Shown here in pieces: positions 21,626 through 34,700 of a stretch of 64,000 bases of DNA (the first letter of the stretch is position 1; each line of letters begins with the position of its first letter). The DNA is taken from contig NBIV01000281.1 in the NCBI GenBank assembly GCA_003194525.1, positions 44,642 to 108,641 on the forward strand, written 5' to 3'. The notes below the pieces were generated by a model, which saw nothing but the letters and a program-made list of their open reading frames with translations, did no database searches and was not told where the DNA came from. This stretch comes from Gracilariopsis chorda. Taxonomy: Eukaryota > Rhodophyta > Florideophyceae > Gracilariales > Gracilariaceae. The position numbers and the translations under genes were made by a program.

Positions 21626-24600
21626 TGAGAGTGGGTGTGGTCGCCAGGTCGAGGTCGCTTTTAAGAAGTCGGCGGGGGAGGGTCTGTCTCCGCGAATATG
21701 GGCTGTTCAGCAGTGGGGAAAGGGTCCATTGTTCACAACAAGCGCAATAGGCTGGAAGGGTCCTCAACCGCAAGATAGACTTTTCCCGCGTGTATCGATT
21801 TCTGGTTTCGGGTTTGAGATCTACGCTGTGACTCGGTAAATTTTGCTTTGTGCGGTGCCGGAACGATTCCTGTGGCCAACATGGCGCGGTGTCGTGTTCG
21901 GATCAAGTGACACGTGGACTTACATCAGATTGTCAGGAACTCGCTTCTCATTGGGTGGTTTTTCTGTAATGCTGATCCGGGAAAAGGCTCATCATCAAGA
22001 TTGATGCAACTCTTCACCGTTTCTATTCTATGATCTCCAACAACTATAATAACGACGGTACCAAGGGCAGTATTACTTTAGCACAACGGTACCTCTGGAT
22101 AACCTTGCATGAATTTATCCATATTCAGTTAAGATATCAGATTGCCGCGGACGTTGGAGAACCTATGCATACCAACTGCCGAAGGCCAGTTTGAAGGCAA
22201 TAGAGAGGTTTACCGAGGTCTATAACGCTATCCGTTAGTACAGCCTTGGGTAAGACTGTCATGGGCGAAAGGTTCGGCTACCCCTCTTATCCTTGTTAAC
22301 CTTGTTTGTTTTTGTTTTTCTTGGCGTCGCAACCAAACAGTCTTCGAGAGAAATTTGAGTGGCTCCTTCCGTCTACAGGCTCCTGGCGCAAGCAAACATC
22401 GTAATGTATGCTTGGCCACCGTATGAAACAGATATTCAAAAGAATAGTCGCAAAGGTCGAGCTCACGCTAGACCCACTTGTTTCACTTCGCATATGGTCC
22501 AACGGTAAATGATCGCCATGGAAGTTAAAAGTAGGGATGGAACATCTGAGCGATGGTCAGATAGACGCTTGCAACAAACCTGCTCTTGCTATTGATGCTG
22601 GTCTCACGAAAACTAACCTGTCTAGATTCTTTTGATGAGCGTTATCCTGTACCTCTCTTCCTCCAGATATGTTCCTACCCGACAGTTACAAGAGACTTCC
22701 TTGTCTCTCTCTTCTGCTCTCGAGTTGTGAGTGTGCATTCTGATTACCTCTTCAAGGATAGCTATTGTTCGCCGTCCCGTTCCGAAGCCTCCATCCTAAC
22801 CTCACGACTCCATTTTTTTCTCAGTTTAGGGTAATTCATGGAATTATAATCTCGAGACCGCTCACAGAGGCGTCAAAATCAGCACCACTTGCACAAAAAA
22901 GTGCCTGTACCTCTTGGTACAACAGTTTTGGCGTCATCAAGATTACCGAACACCCCTGAAAGATACCTCAATCCTCGAGCAGTTCGCACACAATCCAGCA
23001 GCATCTGACACCACTTGAATTTCGCAGCATTGATTGAAACTGCAGCGGAGAGTTGTCACGCTGCGTATATTCATGCAACGCAACCTCCACAACTTAAATT
23101 AGTTTACCAAAGCCGTCACCCGATCCCATCGCACTTTGGCTCAAGTCTGACAAACGCGTTGTGCAAACAGTTTTGGGTGCCTTGTTGAAGGGGAGAACCC
23201 TAACTTGGGAGACGCACTCAGTCAAATTTCTAACTACGCTTGGCTTGAATCATTTGCTACCGCCCGTAATGAGCTAACGAAGTCGCGATGAAGCGCGCCA
23301 CGCCGCTGCGTTAACGGGACAAGTCAGCGTTCTTGTCTTTGATCACACTGAGAGCGTGCACAGCGCTCCTTTTTGCTCTCCGTCGAACACGCAAAATTAC
23401 ACGGTATGTAACACTATAAAGTTATCGCCTCACAAATGCGCTGTACGTAGACGGCTGTCAGCGCTCTTGAGCCGGCCATGCCATACCCGTAGTGGTACCG
23501 TTTGTATCCCTGCACCCATCCGCACCCCTGCGCTATGCGTCGCTCTATTCCACGTTGAGGCTCCACGTAGCGCCCTTTTCTTCACCTCAAACTATTCTAG
23601 TGTTGAACCCTCGTCCCCGAAAGCGCCTCCTCCACAAACCACTTCCATCCCCCTCCTGGAAACTCCATAAATCCATCTTTCCTTTCCTGACCCCCCTGAC
23701 GCAATTCGACTTTCACCACGTTCTCTACACTCCGTCTTCCACATCATCTTTACAGGTACGCCGCGCACCCATAATCAAAGGCGATACCGATTGAACAGCC
23801 TTGTTGCGTGCATCAACAGATTTTGTGTAGCACCACGTCAGTCCGACGTACGATCCCCGTGAACAAGCTGTTCTACATCGCTGCTCAACAAGACGAAAGC
23901 TCCTGGCTAAATATCTTTCTTAGTATGTCATCCATGCCCCTGTTTTTTTAGTGCACCTCCCAGTATCTTACAGGTAACACATTCCGTCATTGAGCTCATC
24001 GTCCACATCGCCACCACAAACACTGCTTCAGCGTTGACTCCTGCGTTTCCCGTTTGTGCGACAAGAATATCACAAGTAATTTTATGATAAATCCCGAACA
24101 CATGGTGAAAATGACTTTGTACGTACATATAGTGTCTTCTCGAAGAGGAAAGTTGCGTCACCAGTCTTCAGAGGTGTAGTGACTTTCGAAATTTACACTG
24201 AGACCGGTGGGGGAACTCCAAATACTCACATTGCTTTTAAGTTGGTGAACTACGAAGGCGCACTGCTTGTCCTTTCTAATCAGTTTGGGCTGCACATGTC
24301 CATTCGGTGGAGTCGGCCTCAAAAAAAATCCCTCAATACATATCGCTTATCTGCATTGTATAGTAACAAAGCTGTAAATGTCAGCGATTCCCTGACGTAC
24401 CATTGCGATTAACTTCTTTTATCGGTATCAGGTATTTCCAGGGTGGCATCGGCCGCACGATATGATTCCTTCTCGACCTATATTTGCCAAGTTTTCACAC
24501 ATTTGCGCATGTTGTATGTCTGCCCAACTACTCCTAGTATTCTTGGTACTTCCGTTGACCACTCAGACGCTGTAATCATCGAAAATATCAGCACCGTTTA

Positions 24601-26255
24601 CACTTTGAAGATGACGCTCCAGCGATGTCATCACTTGGAAAACAGATATCGCGAAAGATTTGTCAACGGCGATGTGATTGAGGTTGCGAAACATTATGTA
24701 ATCATTGCCCTCATCATTACGTCGCCATCTAGTCTTCCGAAAAGTCAGACAAGGAAACTTCATAGTAGAGAGTGCGGTACCGACGGTAGAAGGCTAAATT
24801 GTACAATCAAGGCTGGTTTTTGTTAATGGCTTGCGATATTTTCCAAATCCAGTGAGGCAAGCTTGAATGCTCAACGTTCTGGTCCTCATACGTTGTGGTT
24901 CTTTCAGTACCTATACTTCTTCAGAAAGTTATATTGTTGGCCTTATGCTATTTAGGGTTCATGCACATTCACGATTACTCGCGGAAGGTACTTCACCAGA
25001 TCCGGAATGGTTCACAGTTCGCGAAATGGGACTGCTTTGAGTGATGGCTATCTGAACCCTCCGTCCATTGCCATATGGGCACCTTGTGGGTTCGTCTTAA
25101 CCAGCCGCAACAAGTCAAGTACCTTATACAGCACCAAGAATATCTAGTTATACATCATCATGATGCGATATGCGGTGAGGGCTTATCCGAGTATTCGATA
25201 TCAGCGCCTTGTATCAATACCCGCTAAAGGCTAGAGTTGCATCGAAGAACCTTACATCTCAGCTACAGATTGTGTCACTGAAGTGTACTAACGTTAGTTT
25301 GCGTTTATATAACGCTAGAGTGTCTCCTTCCTCGAGTCAGCCGCTGGGTAGATGCAACGGTGAACACGCTGGTCGTACGTGGATGACAAGTGCACGGGTT
25401 GATAAACCTCTGTGCGGCGCTGGGTGTCTGCGCAAGCATCAAACTGACAGTGCGTGACGTGGGTCATCGAGCACACTTCTCAGTGTCGAGCAGGGGTTGT
25501 GCAAGGGCGTGAGCTGTAAGGAATGGAACAAAATACACTCTTAGCAACGATGTGATCCAATTTGAAACACATGTACAGCTCAGGGGCATACGGAATGCAC
25601 TCCACAAACGGGTTCTGTGACGGGTGCTTACCGCTCATTGCTGTGCCTTGTTGCTCCGAGATATGGCGGACTGGGTGTAGCGCGTGCCAGACGCGCTAGA
25701 CGCGTTGGACGTCAGGCAGGCCAAGGGCTTGGCCGTCGACTGCCGCGAAGGTGCCTTTTCAAGAGCTTAAGTCGAATGTGGCTACAAACTGCGATGGAGA
25801 GTATAGGTATCTTCTTTGTCTGGTGGTTTTTGTTGGCGAGTTGCACCTGAGATTATAATCATTTGCTAGTGCTGTTCCACAGCAAGGGGGGACACAATGA
25901 CGGTTATGATACGTTGTTGCTTAATACGTAAGTAGCTTCATTACACTCAACTTATTATTTACTTGAACAAAAAGAAGAAAAGAGTTGTTTCGAATGACAA
26001 CGAACACTTGTTCCTCGTACAGGAAACGCGGAGGAATGGAACACTCAAAAAAGTTGTAGCTACACTGGAAAGAACAAAGGATACATAGCAATTGTGTGTG
26101 TGTGTGTGCGTGTGTGTGTGTATGTTAAACGAATTCTATGTACAGCAGAGATATTTCAAAAGTGGAAAGGGGAAACCAGAAAGGGCTGTTTGATATGGGT
26201 GTTGAACAGCCAAAGAGATAGAAGGGGGTCTCCTTCTAAACAGACTTTGAGCAAT
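21626..26255. other. Long region without convincing gene
   Basis: About 4.6 kb. All open frames are short and domain-free. It has lower GC than the gene island, contains a GT microsatellite at 26093-26122, and shows no LTR or TIR pair that I can find. It may hold decayed transposon sequence or non-coding genes not recognisable by eye. Confidence 0.45.
26093..26122. repeat. GT dinucleotide microsatellite
   Basis: About 14 GT units with one GC interruption (GTGTGTGCGTGTGTG). Confidence 0.9.
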
Positions 26256-27179
26256 CTAAGGCTTCGAGTACTGCGGAGGCAAGTTGAGACGGAAATTGGG
26301 GGGTGGCTGGATAAGTTGAACAGCAGGTTGTTCAAACAGATGCGCATATGGGGCGAGCAACATGTCTGAACTTGCACAAGCAGCGGCAACAGAGTTGTTT
26401 TGCTTCTGTCCAACCCTCTTTCTCCTGGCATTGATCCTGTTGTATATGTGACATTGGGAGCGCGGCGGGCATATTTCCGCGCAATGCGGACATAACCACT
26501 GGTCCGGATTGGCGGAAATGGCATCGTAGTCCCAGCCTTGCTCTCGGATGCACTGTTCACAGACGATTTTTCGACAATAGCCTTCACGCATGCGGCGGCA
26601 CGTAGCACTGCCCTGCCCTTTGCGCGGCATCCGGGAACAAATATGACAGAAGCGACTGGCGACAGGTTTAGAATATGTCTTCGGCTTTCGAGTTGACTTT
26701 CGCTTTCGTGGGGTGTTGAGGGCGGGGAGTTCGCGGACGGCGCAGGGGGAGCAGGAAGGTGTTGAAAGGGGCCAGGGGCCTCCCACAGGGGCGCCCGCTG
26801 CTACTGAGGCAGCATGGTAGGCGCTGTTGATTGTGGAGATGGAGAGAGTGGAGAGTTCCGGTCGGGAATAGGATTGGTAAGCGGGGGTTGAGTGTTGCTG
26901 AGAAGGAATGGTAGATGTGCAGGCGGATGTGGGGGCGAAGGAGTTTGGGGCGGAGCAGGCTGTGAAGGAGGGGGGAGTCAGTGAATCATGTGGCAGGGGA
27001 ATTGCAGGGGAGATGAGATTGACGGGAGTTAGGTTGAGATCCGGAGGAAGTATATGCTCCACTTCGTCGGTCATGTGCATAAGGGAAGAGATGGTTTGGT
27101 GGAGAACGGCATCGGTGTCGGTGAGATGCAGGGTTGGAGATGCAGAGAGGTCGGGCTTGACGGTGAACATGTCGGCCAT
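26256..27179 (-). CDS. CDCA7-like zinc-finger protein (zf-4CXXC_R1 type)
   Basis: 307 residues from ATG at 27179. The first 170 residues are Ser/Pro/Thr-rich and low in predicted structure; a basic stretch TPRKRKSTRKPKTYSK (about 170-186) could be a nuclear signal. Residues about 190-265 hold a cysteine cluster: CHICSRM, CRRMREGYCRKIVCEQC, WLCPHCAEICPPRSQC, ending in basic NARRKRVGQK. The order CxxC...C...C-x(4)-C-x(2)-C...W-CPxC-x(3)-CPxxxxC matches the CDCA7 C-terminal finger. In animals and plants CDCA7 recruits the HELLS/DDM1 remodeller that supports DNA methylation maintenance. The RSQC tail differs from the usual CNCSxC, so it is a divergent member. Function by family analogy only. Confidence 0.65.
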   Translation of the reverse strand: MADMFTVKPDLSASPTLHLTDTDAVLHQTISSLMHMTDEVEHILPPDLNLTPVNLISPAIPLPHDSLTPPSFTACSAPNSFAPTSACTSTIPSQQHSTPAYQSYSRPELSTLSISTINSAYHAASVAAGAPVGGPWPLSTPSCSPCAVRELPALNTPRKRKSTRKPKTYSKPVASRFCHICSRMPRKGQGSATCRRMREGYCRKIVCEQCIREQGWDYDAISANPDQWLCPHCAEICPPRSQCHIYNRINARRKRVGQKQNNSVAAACASSDMLLAPYAHLFEQPAVQLIQPPPNFRLNLPPQYSKP

Positions 27180-30100
27180 GGCGCGGGACGGGGTGCGGAA
27201 AGAGAGAGAATAGTGGAGGAGGGCGCGGGGTGGGGGAAGGGGAGAGCGCGGGCGGGTGGGGGAACAAGGGAGAGCGGGAAGTTGGGATGGTGAGTGGGAG
27301 GAGTTGTGGGAGAGGAGCCGGGGACGTAGCGGGGGTTGTTAAGAGGCTGGGAGGTTTTGGGGTGGGGGGCGCTAGATGGGAGGGGGTGTAGGGGGAGGGT
27401 TAGGGCGGGTGGTGCACGCTTAGTAGCTATTTGAGGGATAGGGCCAGAGGCGGAGCGAGCGCGGTGATCCAAAGTGGTCTGGTGCTAATGACAGCCGAGA
27501 GCGCGGGCCCCGACACGCACGCGCGGCGTGCTTGAATTAAGCGGTGCGCGTGACAGGCGTGACGCGACGACTCGCCTGCGCCGCGTGCAATCCATGAAAA
27601 TAGCGAGCGCGCAAATGTGTGACTGCCAACGCGCGCATTACACCGCGGGCACCGCGGGCGCCGCACACGCCGCACGCGCTCTCGTTGTTCGCGATAGACC
27701 ACATACGAACTCTTCCGGGCTGCTTTTGGCGCCTGCCCTCTTCGCCCGCTGCTGTGCTGTCCACTGCTGGGAGCGACGTCTGTAAGTCGTGTCTCCGTCG
27801 CCCCGCTTTGGTGCGCGCAGTGTAGCGCTGCCGCCTTTGTCCTCCTCACCCGCCATGCTGCGAGCAGTCATGCAAAGTGTTCCTTCTTCCGAAGTCGCCC
27901 CGGTACTGTACGCCTTCGCTGAGACAGACAGCGCATCTTCCCCTCGTTGTATGGCAGGGGTTTTGAAACCCAACCGTTTCCGGTCTTCCAAGTTAATGAC
28001 GGTAGATAAACGTTGAAAGCGGTTGCTGAATACCTTTTGGTTCCCTCGTACCTCCAGTCTCTCGCTCCTCTGCTCCATGTACTGCGCTTTTACCGTATTG
28101 AACCTTCTTCCGTGCTTGAACTTGATAGGTGTTCATGCCCCTCCTTACTAAATATCTGGTCTTGCCTTTTTCTCGTCCACATTCCAAGCCTCACGGCCTC
28201 ACTGTGCATGCTTACGAGAGTTCGTATTCGACCCTACGATGGGACAGCTTCTACCACACACCTACCTTTCTCGTTCCTTCTCTCCCCTTCCCTCTGGAGC
28301 CTCTCTTTTTTCTCCTCGTGTCCTTTGACACCCCCTGATGTCACCTAACCGTTTCCAAGCATCTAGGTTTGCCCCTTCCGTCTAGTTCCCGTCTCCTTAG
28401 GCAGCAAAGTGACAAGTTTGCACATTTTCCGCTTTCGTGATTTTGCCCAACCATGTTGCGACTAAACCATGGAATCCATTTCATGTCGCTTCATCCATGT
28501 ATACAGCGTGCAGAAATGATTCCATCACAGCAAAACGGGGACACCATCTACCAAAGATGGATAGCTAGCGGTTAGAAGACGACAGGGGAACTTTTTGGTT
28601 CATCCATTTCACCCTCCGGGCCAACTTTCGAGTGTTCTGTCAAAAGAAACATCACCTGCTCTAACTTATCCTGGTGGACAGGTGCTGCAAGCCAGATGTA
28701 TGGAACCAGACACCGCAGCGTTCTCTGCTCACCGACACCCTCTGGCGTATGCAGGGAAAAGGCTTCAATCTTAGTATTTTATTTTTCTACCAGGAGAGTT
28801 ATAAGGATAACCCGTAGCCTTTTACCCCCCTTATAGGCAGTCTTCGCAACAAATCGGGTTGAATGTGTTATATCTTTTCATTTCTTTCCACAAATTTCTT
28901 ATGTTTTTGGAAGCACTTCTTACATTTTGCTGCTGGACACACATGGGTATCTGCAAACTTGCTGCTATAGACACTTCCTAAAAGCTGGCAGATTTTTAGA
29001 ACTCATTGCCCCCAGCAAGCATAACTATTGCTGAGCGACACAATGTCGCTCCTAGCACGAGCGATTATAGGTGATCCGTAACGTGTCACAGGCCCAGTAG
29101 GGCTATGAGTCGACTAAACGGCAAGTTATGACAGTGTTACGATGAAGAAGGTGATGCCTCCATTATGCTCACTGAGAGAAAGAGAAAGAGGTCGGTTGTA
29201 TAGCCGAACTTGCGTGAAAGGTCAGTAGCGTCCTTTCATTGCGTCCATGCAATTAGAACAGTGCACCACGTAGTGCACATGTCAAGGTGACCGTTTTCAC
29301 AAGTCTCTGCCGTGCTGACAATGCTGGGGCTCGTTTGTCAATGCTCAACACAAACAATGATAGCAACTGGTTTGCTATATACCCAATGCAGTTCAGGTTG
29401 GTAACATGATAATAATATTGATAGACAAGATAGAATAAACCTTTGTTGAAAAACACGATCGAACGGCATTTTCGTAAATTTAGCTGTATCTTGAGGGTCA
29501 ATGAGTGCTTCACATTCTGTTTGATTTGTGAATACCTCGCCAAAAATGCGTTTGTCGGATTATATGATCCGTTGCAATTACACACTGATGGTGGGCAGTA
29601 CAAAAGCCAGTTGAAGCAAGTCATGTATTATTGCAGACACCACGCCTTGTTTCACTGCCATCTTTCATTTTTCGTGTGCAAACTCACTCATTATCGTGAA
29701 GAATTGAATAAACATACACTTTTAGCCTTCGTGGTTTTCATACATCATGAGTTATAAACGACGCAAATATATTACCCCTTCAGCAATTTCCGCGCTCTAC
29801 TGTCCTAGTTTAAGAGAGCACTACGACATGTTTCGAGCAAAACAAATCTACACAAGACAACTGAACCAGGCTACCCAATACTACCAAGAAATGAAGCACA
29901 GAACGCCAATTGAACATACGTCAACTTACTTTCAAGCCTTGACAATATACCAAAATAAATATAATTGTAAAAACAACCCCACAAACTTTTAAAACTTTGC
30001 TATAGTTCCATCAATCGTGTGAGAAGAAGACTCGGACCTTTTTCAGTAAATCTACTCCATGAGCTCGCGCTGCTCAATGTTATCTACAACGTTCTACTGT

Positions 30101-30690
30101 AATGCAGATAGTCCAGTTGGTGGATTTACCTCTTTTTAGGTGTTGAGCTTATGTCTATTGAGATAGAGGGAAGCTTGCAATATGACTGGGTAAAATACTA
30201 TAAGCAACATGAAACAATTGGTTGCTAGACTGCCAAGCACTCAAATCTGCTTATGTTTACTGAGATACACATAAGAAAGGGGAGATTGCAACGCATAACT
30301 AAAACGTTTAGACAAACGCGCAAACGTTTTGTCATGAAATTGTTTCCTGATGCAGTAAGCTATACATTTCTGCTTAATTCTTGATTGGCTTTTTCTTATG
30401 TCAATCTAGGTATACTTCTATCTACATGGACATAGAATTTTTCGGATAAAAAAAGGGTAGCGGTCAGAAGAGCTTAATTTGAAAAAAAGGCTTTATTTAG
30501 GACGGTTAAATTGCAAAGAACTTATTCTCTTACCCCAGCGCTTTTACTATGCTCTATTCCAAGCCTCTTACACCGTTCAACACCGTACCCAACTCCGTTC
30601 TCCCCCAACCCAAGTACATTTGCTGCACAAACATGCCATTTTCCATACAAAGGAAAAACTCTTGACTAAAACGCCATCTCCAACGTTAAC
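27180..30690. other. No convincing gene
   Basis: The first about 700 bp are GC-rich with overlapping open frames on both strands that look like shadows; the rest is AT-richer with short frames. A frame of 81 codons at 29747-29992 has no recognised domain. The region ends exactly at the left LTR of Gypsy A; the five bases before it, TTAAC, are that element's target duplication. Confidence 0.45.
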
Positions 30691-30894
30691 TGTAATAAAG
30701 GGATGATAAATCAAGTCTGGCCTACTCCAAATGAAGGGGAAGGTTAGCTGACGCTCATTTTATACAGTTCTTGTAGCAGTTTAGAGAGTTCTATGACTAC
30801 GCTACAAGTTAGGTACTGTCTGTGAACATGACAGCTACAAGCCCATCACGGAGTTCAGACGTGATTTGGCTTCTAGACTGTGTTCTGTGTTACA
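30691..30894 (-). repeat. 3' LTR of Gypsy A
   Basis: TGTAATAAAGGG...TGTGTTACA, 204 bp, direct repeat of 36569-36772. Confidence 0.95.
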
Positions 30895-30967
30895 CTCACT
30901 ACTTGTAGTGCAACGCCCTCAGGGAGGGATTATTGGTACTTGAACGCTTTCCCGATATTATCCGTTG

Positions 30968-31737
30968 TGTAGTGTGTATATAAACTACGCCCCACAATGG
31001 TGGGTATGGACACGTGGGACACGGTTTTGGGTCAATTGGCGGTTGGGCACAGTAATGGATGTTGCCACGAAATGTGGAGTATTTTAGTTGATTTTATAAT
31101 TTATTATTTTCACACCCATTTCTGGGAAGCTAGTACTTAGTGCCACGGCGCACAGCCGTCGCACCAGTAACCCTTCCCCAACAAAGTACCCCAACCTGGG
31201 TAATTGGCTCTAGTAGTTACCGCTTGCGCGCGTGCTCTACTCCTCGTTGGAGGGAAACGCCGTGAACCACGGGACATCTAATTCTCTTTTACATCTAAAG
31301 AGACCCATCACTGGGAGTCATATTATTCCAATTGCATTGGTGTTTTGCCCTGTATAGAGATATTGTTACCGGCATTGCCGTTCGCCCCCGTCGCTCTCGT
31401 GACTCACATCGTCCTCTCTTCCTACTCTTCGCCCTTCCTTTTCCCCTTTCAGGGTAGTACATCCCACTACCGGCGGCCCCTACTGTGTGCGCATCCTTCC
31501 ACACACCCCTACTTACGTGGAAACATACCTCTACTGAGGATCACCCTCCGCTCACGCGGATACCGATTCTTCGCCTTCACCTCCCTGCGCAAGTCGCGAC
31601 AGGTGTCCCTGGTCTTACAAACCGGCTTCGCCGTGACACCCCTGGGAGGGCTCTACCCAACTGGGTTCACCTCGTGAGAGGAAGATCCCGAACGTCTTTC
31701 GGTGTTTTTCCCCTTTTGGGCATTGCACCACACTACT
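30968..31737. repeat. LTR-like repeat R, copy 1 (inside Gypsy A)
   Basis: Starts TGTAGTGTGTATATAAAC (with a TATA box) and ends near CACACTAC. The whole stretch aligns, in inverted orientation, with 48392-49123. Shared blocks include CACGTGG, TTCGGTGT...CGTTCGG, CGACTTGCGC, CTTTGTTGG and CCCATTTCT. It lies 12 bp from the pol stop and about 73 bp from the LTR. No target duplication was found, so it is either a solo LTR of element B inserted here or a shared 3' region. Confidence 0.7.
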
Positions 31738-31749
31738 TCCTTAAATGGG

Positions 31750-34700
31750 CTACTGTCCCAGTAGTCTTCTGATATATTTCACTTCCTCCACAGCATCTTT
31801 GAAGTTTTTCAAATCTGTAGTGGGCAACTAAACCGCATTATCTGCAGAATCGTTTGTGAAGCGAACCAAGTAATAGACGCGGCGTTGAAACTTGCGATTC
31901 TTAAGGATTTCAGCGACTTCTTGTTCGATCTCGCCGTCGTTATTGACGACAACATCCAGAGTTCCTGCATAGCATGTGTGATATGGCTTCAATTTAGAAA
32001 ACTGTACGAAGTCGTGCGCTTTCTTCATAGTAGGCGATAGTTCAATGCGGTATGTGACAGTACCAAGAACCAGTAGGATTCGGAAGGGACCAAAAAACCG
32101 AGGCTGCCACTTCTTCGGTAGAGTTGCGCGTCTTACCAAAGAAGGCGACTCGGCTTCAAGCAACACCAAATCGTCCTTCTCGAATACCACGTCTCGTCTG
32201 CGCATGTCAGCATAATACTTCTGTCTGGCGCTAGAATCTGCAAGATGATCGCGCGCTAATGCTCGTAGAGCGTTGCGACGGTCAACCAAGTCGGCGGCTT
32301 CCTGTGATCGAACGGTGCAGTGTTCAAGCTGGCGAGTGAATGTCGTGTGCGGAATAAATCCAAGTTCAACCTCAAATGGGGCGCACTTCGTTGACCCATG
32401 TCGGGAGGCATTGTACTCAAGGTGGAGGGTGGGAAGCGATAAATCCCATGTCCTGGGGTTCTTCTGCACGATATTGCGGAGCATGGATGAAACTGTTCTT
32501 CTCATATTCTCTGACTGGCCATTCGTCTGCGGGTAGTTCGTAGAGGAAACGTTGCAGCGAATGTTCAGCAGCTCAACTACAGACTTCCAGAAGTTGGAGG
32601 TCACATTGGAATCGTGATCACTGATCATGGTATGCGGCATACCATGTAAGGCAAAGGGGTAGGTGTCGAACAAGTACATAGTATCGTGAGAAGTTGCAGT
32701 CTTCATGGTTGGGATGAATATTCCTTGCTTCGATAGTTTTTCGACGATAAAGAGAATAGCATCATGTCCGCGGTCTGAAGTCGGGATCTCGGTAAGAAAG
32801 TCAAAGGTTACGATTTCCCAACAACGATTGGGGATTGGGAGGGGCTGTAACAGTCCCTGTGGTGGGCGACTAGACGACTTGTTGGACTGACATTCTCGAC
32901 AAGAACGAACGTACTTGAGAACTGTTTCGTACATGTTTGGCCAGAACACGTATCGATAGGCGGCAAAGTACGTCTTGTCAGCGCACAGATGACCAACGCC
33001 ATGGAAATACTTCATAACTGTAGTACTGAAGGTGGGCGTTGGGATATACAATCGGAGGGAGCCAGTTCCAATCCTGTACAGCGTATCGTTAGAGATCTTA
33101 TAATTGCGTAGGTGGCGTCGGACTATGGCTGACGGTTGGTGTGATGGATGGCGCAGCGTGTGGAGCATATCTGTAGCAAAAGAATCATCCGCGTATGCGG
33201 CACGCATTGAAGTCATGAAGTTTGGAATGTGGGGGTCGAGAGAGCATAATTGGGGAACATGATCGGGACTATGGCTGAGAGTGTCTGGAACAACTTTCAA
33301 ATGTCCGGCGAGATGTTCGATGTCGAACGAATGTTCCTGGATTTCATCCAGCCAACGACATTGGCGGCCGGTGAGCTTCGGTTTCGTTTGTAGGTATCGA
33401 ATTGGATCATGGTCAGTGCGTAGTTTAAAGTGGCGACCACGAAGGTAGGGCGCCCAGGTACGTAGAGAAATCATAACAGCGAGTAGTTCCTGATCTCCCG
33501 TGTCCTAACGAGATTCGGTCTCAGAGAGACGGTGGGAAAGAAAAGCGATTGGGCGCTCCTCCAGTGACAGGGTGGCGCCGACTGCGTATTTCGACGCGTC
33601 AGTAGTGAGCACCAGCGTTCTGTCGGGCGAGATATGTGTCAGGACGGGGGCAGTAGTTAGAGCAGCCTTGATGGCGTGGAATGCTGAATCCTGAGCAGCT
33701 GTCCATTTGAATACCCTAGACCGAAGAAGGTCTGTAAGTGGTTGGAGGATATGAGCGTAATCCTTCACAAAGGGACGGTAAAAGTTCATGAGGCCCACGA
33801 ACTGCTGGATATGACGGATACTTGTCGGAATGGGCCATTCGTTGATGGCAGCGGTCAGTTTCCCTTGTGTAGAAACGCCTTCATCCGAAACATGGAAGCC
33901 TAAGAAGTCTACTTCCTTCACACCAAAAGCACACTTGCTGAGCTTGGCGTAGAGTTTATGCTTTCGTAACGCGGTGAACACTCTTCGTACATGCTCCTTG
34001 TGTTCAGATATCGACTTACTGTATACCAATATATCCTCTATATACAGCACCAGACATTCTCCGTTTACGTCTTTCACTGCCGAGGCGATCAGGCGAGAGA
34101 AGGCGGCTGGAGCATTCGTGAGACCGAAGCATAGAACCTTCCATTCGAAAGAGCCAAACCGCGTCCGTATTGCGGTTTTGTGACAATCGTCGTCACGAAT
34201 TCGCATCTGGTGATATGCTCCCACCATGTCTATCTGGGAGAAGATCTGGGCACCAGCTACCTGGTTGAGGGCCTCGTCAATGAGGGGTAGCGGTGTTGAA
34301 TCAGGTATGGTAATGCGGTTCAAGGCACGGTATTCGCATACCATTCGTAGCTGACCGCTGTTCTTTCTCACAAAAAACACAGGTGCACCGAAGGGAGACG
34401 AAGAGGGCCGAATGATTCCCATGCGTAGAATCTCATCCAAGGTATTTCGAAGCAGTTGAAGTTCCTCATTGGATAGACGAATCACCGGACGGACAGGGGG
34501 CGGCTCGTCTTGTTTGAGGTTGATCTCGAACTCATGTTCTCGGCGTGGCGGAAGCTCGTACGGAAGCTCCTCCCTGAAGATGTCTTTGCATTCATCAACA
34601 ACTGCGGCAAGTTCCGGGTGACAGTCCACTGCGGTTGAAGGCTGTATCCGGAGAGCAAATAGTTCAAAAGCTCGTTTTTTGACGAGCTTGCGCAGGCGTT

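Noticed and set aside
23356-23670. 104-codon plus-strand frame
   Set aside because: Overlaps another frame of similar length, low complexity, no recognised motif.
21626-26255. CRISPR arrays, rRNA or tRNA genes
   Set aside because: No regular spaced repeats or recognisable conserved RNA blocks were seen here or elsewhere in the window; a tRNA scan would be needed to exclude tRNAs.
29033-29051. Hairpin GAGCGACA-CAA-TGTCGCTC followed by CTAG, as a Helitron 3' end
   Set aside because: The usual 10-12 bp gap between hairpin and CTRR is absent and no Helitron coding sequence is nearby; a short palindrome by chance is likelier.
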